Translations under genes and position numbers: made by a program
Shown here: positions 22,397 through 32,913 of the stretch, in pieces
How the letters are laid out: every line of letters starts with the position of its first letter
How positions within the stretch are numbered: the first letter of the stretch is position 1
The notes under the pieces: model-generated
Databases searched by the model: none
Told to the model about the DNA's origin: nothing
The model's input: only the letters and a program-made list of their open reading frames with translations
Origin: Nemertoderma westbladi
Taxonomy: Eukaryota > Xenacoelomorpha > Nemertodermatida > Nemertodermatidae
Direction: 5' to 3'
Assembly (NCBI GenBank): GCA_032718475.1
Contig: JAUCBJ010005592.1
Span: 1-49,057, forward strand
Length of the DNA stretch: 49,057 nt

Positions 22397-22553
22397 CATA
22401 CAAAATAGCTACAAAATCATTTACTAAATGACTTACTTATTGTTAGTTTATGTAATAATAGCAAAGGGGGTGCTTAATTACTGGTAACACACAGAATGGC
22501 GTGTAAGTACTTACTTACCAAATATATTCTTCGGACATTCCAACTTACATATT
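22397..22553 (+). other. Probable NPHP1 3' UTR between two arrays
   Basis: Short unique AT-rich spacer rich in TTACTTA words. It is probably transcribed as 3' UTR, because the nearest polyadenylation hexamer after the stop that I noticed is at 23,063. Confidence 0.4.
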
Positions 22554-23048
22554 AGCGGGACATACAAACCTATACCGTACTGTGAGATTATTATTTCCCC
22601 TAAAGCGGGACATACAAACCTATACCGTACTCTGAGATTATTATTTCCCCTAAAGCGGGACATACAAACCTATACCGTACTGTGAGATTATTATTTCCCC
22701 TAAAGCGGGACATACAAACCTATACCGTACTCTGAGATTATTATTTTCCCTAAAGCGGGACATACAAACCTATCGTACTGTGAGATTATTATTTTCACTA
22801 AAGCGGGACATACAAACCTTCCGTACTCTGAGATTATTATTTTCCCTAAAGCGGGACATACAAACCTATACCGTACTCTGAGATTATTATTTTCCCTAAA
22901 GCGGGACATACAAACCTATACCGTACTCTGAGATTATTATTTCCCCTAAAGCGGGACATACAAACCTATACCGTACTGTGAGATTATTATTTTCCCTAAA
23001 GCGGGACATACAAACCTATACCGTACTCTGAGATTATTATTTCCCCTA
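22554..23048. repeat. 50-bp minisatellite, about 10 units
   Basis: Units begin AGCGGGACATACAAACCTAT and end GAGATTATTATTTCCCCTAA, with a 50-bp period (22,554, 22,604 and so on). Variants: CTGTGAG/CTCTGAG alternate, and two units are shortened (CCTATCGTAC, CCTTCCGTAC). A 69-codon minus-strand frame here is a by-product. Confidence 0.95.
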
Positions 23049-23062
23049 TGCTACACAACGTA

Positions 23063-23068
23063 AATAAA
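23063..23068 (+). terminator. Candidate NPHP1 polyadenylation signal AATAAA
   Basis: AATAAA in GTAAATAAATGATATTTTGG lies about 900 bp after the stop codon and just beyond the two minisatellites. A GT-rich stretch follows. A second AATAAA (GGAATAAATACG) is near 23,436. Which one is used cannot be told from sequence alone. Confidence 0.4.
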
Positions 23069-23962
23069 TGATATTTTGGTAACTATATTTTCCCCCGAAT
23101 AACCACTATATGTCTGTCTGTCTGTATAAAACGTTTTTAATGTAATTTTTATTTACTTAATATTTGTGCCATTTTTATTATTGATGTATTAAATCGTATA
23201 TTACGTGAACCGCACCCATTGTATTCCATTCTCTACTACGTTTCAACATTACAACCCCCAACCCTAGGTTTATGTATAAGCATGTGTCTCTCCACAGCTA
23301 TTCTTAGTTATTTGTTAAATTTGTTGCACCATCTGAAGAAAGATAAGCATACTAAGATTGTCAAATCTGTGACCACTTCTTGTTTTGTTATGAAATAGCT
23401 GAGATATTGCTGCACTAAAGTTGTATATTTTTTGGAATAAATACGAAAACTCCAATGGCCCCCATGGGGGATACAAACCACGTCTTTTTTGAGATGTGAA
23501 TTTATTTTTTTAAGGAATTTAAGTAATTACGTCAAGAAGGTGGGACACTTGCGATCCGTTACAATTTATGGATACATATCTCGATGTAAACCCTAGACGA
23601 ACCCCACCCCAGTAGTAGGCCTACTCTGCGAACGCAACATTTAGGCCTAAATACCCTGGATTACCGCGCTATCACACGGTCGCTATTAAATTAATGAGTG
23701 CGTGAAAGAGTCAATACAAAATAGGCTCACTGCCTGTGTCGTGGGAATCAATTATTGCTATGGAGTGTGTGGTGCAGGTTCCTGAGCCTAGAGCAGCCTG
23801 TTGTGATTCTAGTTTACTGGTTTTGCATTGACTCTATGCCAGGAGATCAAAGTATAGTTCGCGATATTTAATTTCGCGTTTCATAATTTTGATAATATGC
23901 AAATATTTCGATTTAATAATAATAAATTAATTGTTGTGGGGTGAGTGGCGGTGAATTAAATA
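23069..23962. other. Intergenic, no gene recognised
   Basis: AT-rich sequence with two TAGGCCTA copies (23,616 and 23,642). No open frame with coding character and no RNA gene seen. Confidence 0.45.
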
Positions 23963-24417
23963 TATAATGTAATAGGACAATATGATAATGCTCTCCATAG
24001 CGAAAAATATCCACCGACCCTATTGGGGCTCGAACCCGGTACCTAGGTTTCAAACTTCTGGTTATCATCAGCCGGGTGAGTGTACTGAGCTACCAGACCG
24101 GATGAATATTTCACTATGGAGTGGGATATCATATTTAGGCCAACTAATCACTCAAAGGAAAGTACAACTTTATTCCCGTGCTCTGCCAGAAATGGCAACC
24201 ATGCCTTGAGTGATTTGAATGATTTGAGTGATTAGTTGGCCTAAATAAGATATCCCACTCCATAGCGAAATCTTCATCCGATCTGGTAGCTCAGTACACT
24301 CACCCGGCTGACGATAACCGGAAGTTTGAAACCTTAGGTACCGGATTCGAGCCCCAATAGGGTCGGTGGATATTTTTCGCTATGGAGAGCATTATCATAT
24401 TGTCCTATTACATTATA
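23963..24417. mobile_element. Foldback element: two inverted ~195-bp arms with tRNA-like text
   Basis: The left arm (23,963-24,157) and right arm (24,221-24,417) are near-perfect reverse complements around a ~63-bp loop. Shared blocks include TATAATGTAATAGGACAATA, GCTCTCCATAGCGAAAAATA, GGGCTCGAACC and GGCCAACTAATCACTCAAA. On the minus strand the left arm reads TAGCTCAGT ... GGGTTCGAGCCCC, close to the A and B boxes of a tRNA, and the right arm carries the same on the plus strand. It is either two tRNA-SINEs fused head to head or a foldback MITE that picked up tRNA sequence. TATA at the ends hints at a TA target, but this is not certain. Confidence 0.8.
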
Positions 24418-24472
24418 AATATTTCGAATATCGCACATCGAATGTAAGACATGTAAGCATATATTTAGTGAT

Positions 24473-24912
24473 TATACACATACACACACCCCATCATGTT
24501 TTGGCCGGCCTCCTCGGCTTTCTTTACTTACGCCTTCACTTACGCCTACACATACACACACCCCATTATGTTTTTGGCCGGCCTCGGCTTTCTTTACTTA
24601 CGCCTTCACTTACGCCTACACATACACACACCCCATTATGTTTTTGGCCGGCCTCGGCTTTCTTTACTTACGCCTTCACTTACGCCTACACATACACACA
24701 CCCCATTATGTTTTTGGCCGGCCTCGGCTTTCTTTACTTACGCCTTCACTTACGCCTACACATACACACACCCCATTATGTTTTTGGCCGGCCTCGGCTT
24801 TCTTTACTTACGCCTTCACTTACGCCTACACATACACACACCCCATCATGTTTTGGCCGGCCTCGGCTTTCTTTACTTACGCCTTCACTTACGCCTACAC
24901 ATACATACATGT
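24473..24912. repeat. 70-bp minisatellite, about 6 units
   Basis: The 70-bp unit contains CACACACCCCATTATG, TTTTTGGCCGGCCTCGGC and CTTACGCCTTCACTTACGCC; for example, TACGCCTACACATACACACA starts at 24,541 and again at 24,611. It has an 8-bp palindrome, GGCCGGCC, in each unit. The first unit has an extra CTC and the last is truncated. Open frames across it are repeat by-products. Confidence 0.95.
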
Positions 24913-26494
24913 ACCGTAAGCCTGTAGGCCTATACATCTGACTGTTGATTCCTAATTTGTTGATTATCAATTGCATTGGGTTTTCTATTATATTCATAAC
25001 TCTTGTTTATTGTTTTGGTTCCTTTCAACCCGTCTAGATGATGTTAAACTTATTCTATAAAACATAGAAGGTCAACCACCTTTTAAATCCTTATTTGCTA
25101 CTGAAAACGGGTTCCTTACCTGCAGTAATTGTAATTCATGTTGTATGTGGAGTTATGTGTCTCTTTATTGTAACTCAAGACACGGGTAATACTGTCAGCA
25201 TTTATTCAGTGATAAAGTAAAAAGAGCTCATTTTAGAATTCTATTCGCATTTTTCTGAAAATTCCCTCTCTAAAATAACGAAATTAAAGTCTTTATCAAT
25301 TACACGGGACGTAAAATTAATCTCGAATTACACAAGTATTTTTCTGTCCACAGGAGGACTCTGTCACGAATACACCCCTTAATTATCCATTAAAATATAT
25401 TCTTCAGAAGAACCAGTGTTAATCCCATGTCCCTAATATGGATAACTTAATCTTTGCTGATTGCTTTTACGTGTTGTCTCGAATAAACTACGTTGGTTGG
25501 CGTTGACCTTGACACATTAAACTAATTGTTGCAGTGAACGAGGAAGAGCCAAAAGTGACGTCATTTGAATAACATGACATATTTTAGAATATGAATGGAA
25601 TCTTTTAGGCTCATTAAACCAGGGAATGCCTGTTCACCACAGGTGGAGATCTTCCACAATAAACCCTTCAAATCTGTTTCCCTATTTGGCAATTTAACTT
25701 GGTTCCCAAGCATGTGGATCGAACCAGAGAGAGGATTCTTAACTTCAGAAAGCCATTCGGCCTTGTGGGATATCCTATGCCTTTGATTCTCGTATTTTGT
25801 TTTGGTTAGAAAAACCCACTAATGTTACAACCTTATGTAAATTCCTTTCCGTAAATTTGTAATTATCAATTTATGATCGGGTCACACCCTTTCTGCATGC
25901 GTACTCATTATTTATCGTTTTTTTACTTTTTTAACTCTTAATTTCCTTTATGGCTTAAATTGCAGAGGATAGAAAGTGGAACAAATTTATAAACTTTTTT
26001 CCGAACAAAGAAATTAATTAATTATCATAAATAGTGAATGCAATTGTGCAACATTTGACATTGTACAGTATATACTTTATAATTTCATTTGTTCACAATT
26101 TGATGATCTGTTAAGTGTGATTACTATTCTCGGGGGTTTTTACCTTAAAATAGTACATTGCCCAGGAGAAAGGGTGAATAATTCACAAGCTACAGTATCA
26201 TATCAACAGAATCAAGGTTATCTTTATTATTCTCAACCCGGCGTCACCTAATATTTTCCTAAGATTTTTATACAGGAGCAACCTGTATGCATCCATTATA
26301 CAGAAGGTGTGATTAAAGGCGAGTATTTATAAGTTCTATCCTAGAAAAATGTAGATTTTCCTTCTTCAGGTCAGCCTGAAGTAACCTTGGGCTTACCAAT
26401 AATTGATGCTGATCAGTTGTCTGTCCGGCAGCAATTCAAAATGCAGTTCAGATTACAAATCTGACCCAGACTATTTCTCCCTAGAGTGACATCA
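24913..26494. other. Intergenic, no gene recognised
   Basis: AT-rich DNA. A 63-codon frame at 25,595-25,786 has no recognisable feature. No transposon ends were seen up to the LINE target site at 26,495. Confidence 0.45.
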
Positions 26495-26555
26495 TCCCTC
26501 TTTGGTACTACTACTACTACTACTAGGATCGGTATGCTGCATTGCAGCTGCATTT

Positions 26556-26741
26556 TTAAGAATGCTGTGCCGGCTTGTCAACAAAATTGCACCGCCACAA
26601 CTCCCTATCACCCATGACATTTGCTAGATCATCCGCATCTTTAAGGCCAGTGTCCTTTAAGATGCGTCTCAAGAAAGTCATGGGCTGTCCACCATGCTTA
26701 TTCACTCCATGAGGCTGCCAAAGTACAAGATTATGCACTGA
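26556..26741 (-). pseudogene. Frame-shifted C-terminal tail of the LINE protein
   Basis: In the frame starting near 26,741 the text reads HNLVLWQPHG, KHGGQPMTFLRRILKDTG and NVMGDRELW, the usual C-terminal block of this LINE group (LLLW-P-HG, G-P-TF...L..DTG, D...W). It directly continues GHCFRSEDLS of the main frame. The geometry fits a single missing base (or two extra) at about 26,738-26,741. A programmed shift is possible but nothing here argues for it. Confidence 0.75.
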
Positions 26742-29700
26742 CTCAGGTCCTCACTGCGAAAGCAATGTCCTGCAAAGCGGAGGCGATTTTGTTCTAGTGT
26801 CAAGCTTGGGGGAGCCAATGAGACACCTCCAATGTTATATAGTGTCTGGTTGGAGATGTGTGCATTGTACTTGACACAATGAACCCGGCGTAGCATTCTT
26901 GTGAATGTGCCATCCAGAGATTTGGTGTCCTCAGCAGTTAGAGCCCAGCATGGACTCCCATAGAGGAGTACTGGAACTACTGCTGCTCTAAATAATCGGA
27001 CCTTAAGTTTCCGATTAATTCTCGGTGACTTCCAAATCCTGGAAAGCCTATTCAAGGCTGCCCATGCCTTTCCCTTACGTATTCGAAGGTCCTCACCTGA
27101 CTTCCGGATCCATGATCCCAGGTAACAGAAGTCGTCCACATGCTCAAGCATACCATCCTTTGAGCTTATGCTCATCCGATCAGAGACTTGCTGAGGACTT
27201 TCAAAGTTAACTGTCAGAATTTTGGTCTTTCTGGAGTTAATAAAAAGACCAACACTAGAAGCAGCATGTTCTAATGAGCTGAGGAGCCGTTGGGCTCCCT
27301 CTAATGATTCTGAGAGTACTCCTAAGTCATCAGCAAAGTCTAGATCAGTTAGGTACTTGGCAGGGTTTCCTCGACTTCTGGAGCCAGTAGGTGGAGTTAT
27401 CATCACCCCATCATCATTATAATGATCTAAGGACATGCGTAGAACATAGTCAACCACAATAATGAACAAGAATGGTGCAAGTGTGTCTCCTTGGAGGACG
27501 CCCCATAACACTTCAAATGGTTCTGTGTCACCATCAACAGTAGACACAAATGTTGTCGAACCATCGTATACTGATCTGATTGCTGCAATAATTTCATCAG
27601 GAATCCCATATAATGAAAGTATGCTGAACATACGTGAGCGAGAGACTGAATCAAAGGCCTTGAAGAAGTCAACAAAGATAACAGCCAGATGCCTGTCTTT
27701 CTTTTTTGATAACTCTTCAATTATCCTTCTAAGTGCCAAAATGGGCTCCATGGTCCCACGACCTTTACGGAACCCATTCTGATTTCCACGGAGCAGTCTC
27801 TCAATGGGATCCCTAATGCGATTTAATAGAATCCTATTGTATACCTTTGCAGCAATCGAGATCAACGAGATTCCCCGAAAAGAACCATAGAGTGTTAGGT
27901 TGCCCTTCTTGGGAACTGGCACCAACTTATTTGTTTTTATTTCTTGTGGGACTCTTGTTGTTCGGTACATGTCTACTATGATGGGATAGATGAGCTTTAA
28001 ACACTCAGGTATTTTAAAGACCTCAGGGGGAACACCATCTACTCCACTGGCACGATTGGTCTTAATGCTCTTTGCAGCAGTCTTCACTTCTGCAAAGGAG
28101 ATATCGCCAATGGGAATATCTGGGAGTACAGACTCAGACACCTTTACTTCTATAAAGTTCTCAGGCAATACCCTGTCATTATTGAGGAGCTTTTCAAAGT
28201 AGGCTTTCCAACCATTGAGGCGATCGGCTGGTGATTCAGCCTTAACCTTGGTGGTTGGTTGGCTTTTCCGCCCAGTAAGCAGATTGATCGATTTCCATGC
28301 CTGGGATGATTGCCTGCTGTCGTCAGCATCATTGATGGCATCAACCTGTTGGTTTATTAGCTCCTGTAGATTAGCAGAGTACTGCCTGTTCAGGGACCTA
28401 GATGCAGCCTTAACTGCATTCTTGGCCGCTGTAGTCTGTTTGAGTCGGGACTCTTTCTGCGCCTTATGAAGGTCATTTCGGCACTTCTGAATTTTGTTGT
28501 CAGTCCAGGGGGCCCTTTTCCTGTTTCGAGGGTATACAGGAACTGTTTCTGCAGCTGCTAACTTAACTGCTTCTGTAAAGGCAGTATAGCCCTCACAGTG
28601 ATCTGCCGCCTCAGAGGCAAGAGCCTCATACCTGTTGCTCAGCTGTAGTGTGAAGCTGGATCTCACACTTGGCTGTTGCAACAGAGAGGACCAGTCATGC
28701 CGCGGCAAGGCAGATTTCGTTGTTCTGCTAGCACGCAGACTAAGTCTTACCTTGGCCACAATAAGGCGGTGATCACTGGAGAAGGGTCGAAGTGTAAATG
28801 CATTACAGTCTTGTATAGAGCTCCTGTATTTCCTACGAAACAGAATATGGTCTATCTGGGACTTGTGACCACTGGGTCCACTATGAGTCCATAGCTTTCC
28901 AGTTCGCTTCTTGAACTGGGTTCCAGCCGAAAACAATCCATTTCCAGAGATAAAATCCTGAAGATGGACAGAATTTCGGTTAACACTATTGCTATAGACC
29001 CAGGGCGATGTAGGTGATTGATGCAGACTTGCATTAAAGTCTCCCAGGAATGTTAAGAATGCATGCTGATCCACTCCATCAGTAGCTGCTTGTAGATTGT
29101 GGTAGAAATTTTCCACCTCCTCTACAGGGGCAACACTAGTTGGAGAGTAGCACACAATCAGAACCACCTTAGGAAACTTCTTAGCCAGTCTTCCAGAACA
29201 TGAGAAGTGGCAACGGATGATGCGGTTAGAGATTTGGTCTATTTTGTCCAATGCTGCATGTGCAGTTGGATTCATCAATAGACCAATTCCACCATTGCCA
29301 CTATCATCTGCTGACGCGAGGGCGAGTCGCCAACCGCCCCCCATGTCCTTAATCAGAACCTCATCAGTCTGTCCAGTCTGCATTCGGTTCTCTTGAACAC
29401 CCACTGCGCTAAGAGAAAGCTTATCTGCCAAGGCAGTCAGCTCACCTTGTCGCATTGGGGACCCGAGTGTTAGGGTGTTTACTGAGGCTAGTCTTGTGAC
29501 TTGCCTCAGATTCACCAATGGCTTTGTTGGTCGGGGTGGAACATGAGAGTAGCCTCCAACTCCAGAATCCCTCTCCCCATCACAATCTGGCCTTCCTGGT
29601 GACCCAGGGTTTGGGCCAGAAAGGTCATCAGGAAAGGGACTCAAAGAATTGTTGGCTGCTCTCTCTCCAGTAGGGGATGAGACAGGCAGCCGGTCAGGAG

Positions 29701-29785
29701 TTAACTGACGCCTGTGAGGCCGATTGTGTCCGGTAATTCCACTGGCCTCTAGTGGCCGGACCTCCGCATTGCTAATGTAATCCAT
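26702..29785 (-). CDS. LINE ORF: APE endonuclease plus reverse transcriptase, 1027 codons
   Basis: This protein nicks target DNA and reverse-transcribes the element RNA at the nick. Residues 1-95 are a proline- and serine-rich lead without a known domain. The endonuclease is about residues 98-345 and keeps its motifs: SVNT (N103), QENR (E132), LGDFNA (248-252), QIDHILFRR (310-318) and SSDHRLI (H339). Residues 350-560 form a basic linker. The reverse transcriptase (about 590-870) shows GSFRGISLISIAAKVYNRIL, HLAVIFVDFFKAFDSV, GVLQGDTLAPFLF and the catalytic FADD (about 815-818). A C-terminal thumb-like part with SWIRKSGEDL and VLLYGSPCW follows. The frame ends at TGA 26,702 in YFGSLME, but the family C-terminus continues in another frame, so one base has probably been lost near 26,740. 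The start at 29,785 is the first ATG of the open frame. Confidence 0.9.
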   Translation of the reverse strand: MDYISNAEVRPLEASGITGHNRPHRRQLTPDRLPVSSPTGERAANNSLSPFPDDLSGPNPGSPGRPDCDGERDSGVGGYSHVPPRPTKPLVNLRQVTRLASVNTLTLGSPMRQGELTALADKLSLSAVGVQENRMQTGQTDEVLIKDMGGGWRLALASADDSGNGGIGLLMNPTAHAALDKIDQISNRIIRCHFSCSGRLAKKFPKVVLIVCYSPTSVAPVEEVENFYHNLQAATDGVDQHAFLTFLGDFNASLHQSPTSPWVYSNSVNRNSVHLQDFISGNGLFSAGTQFKKRTGKLWTHSGPSGHKSQIDHILFRRKYRSSIQDCNAFTLRPFSSDHRLIVAKVRLSLRASRTTKSALPRHDWSSLLQQPSVRSSFTLQLSNRYEALASEAADHCEGYTAFTEAVKLAAAETVPVYPRNRKRAPWTDNKIQKCRNDLHKAQKESRLKQTTAAKNAVKAASRSLNRQYSANLQELINQQVDAINDADDSRQSSQAWKSINLLTGRKSQPTTKVKAESPADRLNGWKAYFEKLLNNDRVLPENFIEVKVSESVLPDIPIGDISFAEVKTAAKSIKTNRASGVDGVPPEVFKIPECLKLIYPIIVDMYRTTRVPQEIKTNKLVPVPKKGNLTLYGSFRGISLISIAAKVYNRILLNRIRDPIERLLRGNQNGFRKGRGTMEPILALRRIIEELSKKKDRHLAVIFVDFFKAFDSVSRSRMFSILSLYGIPDEIIAAIRSVYDGSTTFVSTVDGDTEPFEVLWGVLQGDTLAPFLFIIVVDYVLRMSLDHYNDDGVMITPPTGSRSRGNPAKYLTDLDFADDLGVLSESLEGAQRLLSSLEHAASSVGLFINSRKTKILTVNFESPQQVSDRMSISSKDGMLEHVDDFCYLGSWIRKSGEDLRIRKGKAWAALNRLSRIWKSPRINRKLKVRLFRAAVVPVLLYGSPCWALTAEDTKSLDGTFTRMLRRVHCVKYNAHISNQTLYNIGGVSLAPPSLTLEQNRLRFAGHCFRSEDLSQCIILYFGSLME

Positions 29786-30283
29786 AGTGGGGGTTGGGGG
29801 TGCTTTTTTGCCGAGTCAGCTCTCGGGGCAAATACCACACCCTGGTTTGCCATTCCACAGGGTGGGTGTCGCAATGGAGTCAGATATGAGGCCCATCACC
29901 CATATCTACTCTGGCGCACATGACCCACCATTGGCTGTTGCAGCTCATCTGCTGGGTCATGCCCTGTACCCTTGCTGCCAGGTGCAGGTCGCAGTGAAGT
30001 GCTCTCCGAGTGGACATGAGAACACTCTACTCCAGACCAGCCATTGGTAGATCACCATCTGCCTGGTCAGGCCATATACCCCTGCAGCCAAGTATATGGG
30101 TCCTTAATCCAGGACCAAGGGCGTCCTTATCCCAGAACGAAGGGGGTCCTAGTTACAGGACCAGATTTGCCCTAGTAAGAGGGTCTATGCAGCTACAGGT
30201 GGCACCTCCTTTATGCTGCATGGAGGTGGCAAGTTTTCTTGATAAATGACCTAGAATACCTGACCTGACCGCTGACCCGCCCG
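29786..30283 (-). other. 5' untranslated leader of the LINE
   Basis: About 500 bp between the 5' target duplication and the first ATG. It is not AT-rich and contains repeated CCAGGACC/GTCCTAGTTACAGGACC-like words and CATGACCC motifs. LINE leaders of this type carry an internal promoter; I cannot locate its elements. Confidence 0.7.
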
Positions 30284-30295
30284 TCCCTCTTTGGT

Positions 30296-30786
30296 CCTCC
30301 CGTACAACCCTTGAGTAAATCACTAAACCTCCCTCAGTAATCACGGGGACCATCACCAAAGCTGCACTGCGCGGCAACAAGGATAACTAACAGACTAACA
30401 GCACTTTCTGCTACTGTATGATGCTACGCAGAGAACGGTCGGTCTGTCGGACGGTCTGAGAAGGAGGTGCATTTGTCAACAGTTCAGTTCAGCGGGCAAG
30501 ATATGAGTTAGTTGGTGAAGTAGTCAATTACATGTACAATGGCTGACTTACCCATTTCCTCTTATCAGCCAGCTGCCATAGAATAAGCTCACTGGTTATC
30601 TTACCGGCTAACAGTCGTCTACATGAAACATCAGCCATGCCCGCTACAGTGTTACGTTTTGGTAATATTATACAGTATAACACAGTAACAGTGGTTGTAC
30701 CGGTACAATACTTGGTTGGTTCAATGAACATGGTATTATAAGCCATAAACCCGAGTAGCATCAAGGGATGTGTTATCTTATTCAGT
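30296..30786. other. Intergenic, no gene recognised
   Basis: Unique-looking sequence between the LINE target duplication and the dispersed repeat. Short frames of 75-78 codons show no recognisable feature. Confidence 0.45.
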
Positions 30787-31676
30787 AAGAGCCAAAGCTG
30801 GGCTTAAAACTAAAAGGACTGTAATAAAGCCCGGAACAATACCAAACAGTACCCTCAGAGCGTCAGAGGATAATGTGATTCCAGTCCATTTCAATAATCA
30901 ATAATTTGTTCATTTTTCAATAGGTTAGACAAGATATTATACACGTATTACAATAATAATTAATTAATTGCACGTGATGATTTTCGAAATGCTATATGAT
31001 ATATATATAAGATACGATATACATATAAATATGATGAAGGACCTGTGTTACTGTTACTGTAAATAAGAGGGACGATAAATGTCACCGCATGTACTCTAGC
31101 TGCGCTGCCCTTGTGCAGAATGCAGCAATTATCTCATCTAAAATACCAAAGGCCTCAAAGATTTGTTGTTTGGTTAAATTTATAGCCGTTACGTAACCAT
31201 TGGATTCTGTAAAAACCTGGTATTCTACGTATGGGGGGGGGGGGGGGGGGGGGGGTCAACTGCAAAGTGATAAATATACAGCAGAAAGTCAGTAGTCAGG
31301 TCCACTTACAAGCTGGATCCTTTTCATTAACATTATTCTGTTAAAAATGCTGCAGCAGTTTCTACTTCATCACCTATGGGGACGTACAGTATTTGTGACC
31401 CGAGGGAGACAAGCTGCTGCTGTATGTAGGCCTAGAGAAGTCCATAGTGGTGCAGGAGATTTAACGCCCCCATGACCGATATGGAACGACACACAACATA
31501 TATATATTCAATTTGCAATAAATTAACCCCTATTTTTGCACTCAAGCCAGCCCCCATTAAGATTAAATTTCTCCAACGTCTGATGACAATGGCAACATAG
31601 TTCTGTACGTAGTGAAAGTTTTAGTCAAAATCTACATATCTACTGTATTATATTAAATTTGCAATAAATTAACCTT
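30787..31676 (+). repeat. Dispersed repeat copy A, left part (interrupted)
   Basis: Begins AAGAGCCAAAGCTGGGCTTA at 30,787 and matches copy B from 47,690 with few differences, including a G23 run (31,233-31,255) opposite G22 in copy B. It stops at ATTAACCTT where the LTR element is inserted and resumes at 43,445. It has no coding frame and its family is unknown to me. A stem can form between GCTGGGCTT and AAAGCCCGG near its start. Confidence 0.95.
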
Positions 31677-32206
31677 TGTGACGGGATCCAGGAGGGATCC
31701 CGATTTATCCGGTATTTTAGTTTACGCGTCCCCGCCGTGTATAAAGAGTAAACGAAAGCAGTGAATGAGTTCTGATGTTCGGTGTATAATAACTGATGGG
31801 TATAAGATATAGATATAGATATGTGGAAGGCGGGATACGGTAACTAAAAGTCCCGTGCTCCCCTATCTAAACTAACTAACCTATGCTAGCACTACTGCAT
31901 TGAGATAACTGAATTACTGATTAATAGGTTACTGATTATATTGCACGGTTGGCCTAATTACTACCTAATCGATGCCTTGCCCCCCTCTGATTGGTTGATA
32001 CCCTTGTTGGCGCCCCGTGGAGTGTTCCCGTTCACTCCACCTGTACTCTCTGGGTTAGGGGTTTGGCCCCTGACCCTTTATTGTGTGCTTCCTTCCCACT
32101 CTTATTGGGATGGCACGAGTTGGTTAATTGCCCAATCTCGTGGCTCCCAATATTGCTTATCGGCTTATAACTTTATGGGGTGTTAGCGGGATTGAATAAG
32201 CTAACA
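31677..32206 (-). repeat. 3' LTR (left) of the BEL/Pao-like element
   Basis: 530 bp, starting TGTGACGGGATCC on the plus strand and ending AAGCTAACA. In coding orientation it starts TGTTAGC and ends CGTCACA. Near that end sits a perfect 8-bp inverted repeat CGGGATCC/GGATCCCG around AGGAG (about 31,681-31,701). AATAAA on the minus strand (32,077-32,082) is a candidate polyadenylation signal. Confidence 0.97.
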
Positions 32207-32244
32207 CTCCCCCCCATGCTATCTTCCCGGTAAGAAGATAGCAT
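32207..32244 (-). promoter_or_regulatory. Polypurine tract and adjacent 10-bp hairpin
   Basis: In coding orientation GCATGGGGGGGAG directly abuts the 3' LTR, a normal polypurine tract for plus-strand priming. Just upstream of it ATGCTATCTT (32,216-32,225) and AAGATAGCAT (32,235-32,244) form a perfect 10-bp stem with a 9-nt loop. Confidence 0.7.
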
Positions 32245-32913
32245 CAACCAAAAAGTGCGCTACAATCCCGCTGGATCCCGATCTAGTATCGGGTGTGGGG
32301 TGGAATTCTTTTCTCTCGGAGTCGGCTTTCCAGGCCGCCCCCTATGGGTATGATAACGCTACCCTGTGTGCCTGGCGTCTCATGTCGGGCCGATCGCGCT
32401 CACCTCTCACGCGACTTTTGTTTCCCCAACACTTTCGCCCTATCTCACCTTCACTCTCACCCTAACTCTCTCACACTCGGACCTCCTCGTCCCCCACTCA
32501 GCCTCTTATTCTCCCCCCCACACTAGAATTGCGTCCGCACTCTCTCCGCACTCCGCACTATTATTCCGTCCCTCAACCTCACTTCGACTGTCTCTTCCCT
32601 TCTGACGAATCTCCCCCCCCCCTCTCGTGCCGTCGCACTCAAGAAGTGTGAAATTGTCTGGTGTCTCGTCCATAGTGCCATAGTCAGTTATCCCCCAGTC
32701 CCAGTAGCTAATTGAGAAAGGTTGTATGACTATAGTACTTACTCCGAACGTATATATTTCTAGATTACTAATTACTACGTACGTACATACAAATTGCACT
32801 TATATGATATTTTGCATTAATTGAATTTGTACTTAATAGTTCGTATATCCCACGCGGCGCCTACCAGGCGTACCACGTCCAAGTCCCAGTCTCTCTCCCT
32901 CGACTCTGGGAAC
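32245..32913 (-). other. 3' untranslated region of the LTR element
   Basis: About 670 bp between the ORF2 stop and the polypurine tract. On the plus strand it is pyrimidine-rich (CTCACC, CTCTCCGCACTCC words). No frame with domain content. Confidence 0.6.

Larger units (their letters stand above)
26507..30283 (-). mobile_element. Full-length APE-type non-LTR retrotransposon (RTE-like), 3777 bp
   Basis: The element is bounded by a perfect 12-bp target-site duplication, TCCCTCTTTGGT, at 26,495-26,506 and 30,284-30,295. Read leftwards it has a ~0.5 kb leader, one long endonuclease/reverse-transcriptase frame, and a 3' end in a (TAG)n run (plus strand TAC repeats, 26,507-26,525). A simple trinucleotide tail, a single ORF and short target duplications are known of RTE-group elements; the exact clade (RTE, RTE-X or Proto2-like) is not settled by eye. 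The intact 5' end and exact duplication point to a recent insertion. Confidence 0.92.

Noticed and set aside
23980-24400. A pair of tRNA genes in opposite orientation
   Set aside because: B boxes are good but no cloverleaf can be drawn, and the arms are far longer than a tRNA; part of a foldback element.
24366-24941. 191-codon repeat protein frames
   Set aside because: Three frames of the 70-bp minisatellite are all open; repeat by-product.
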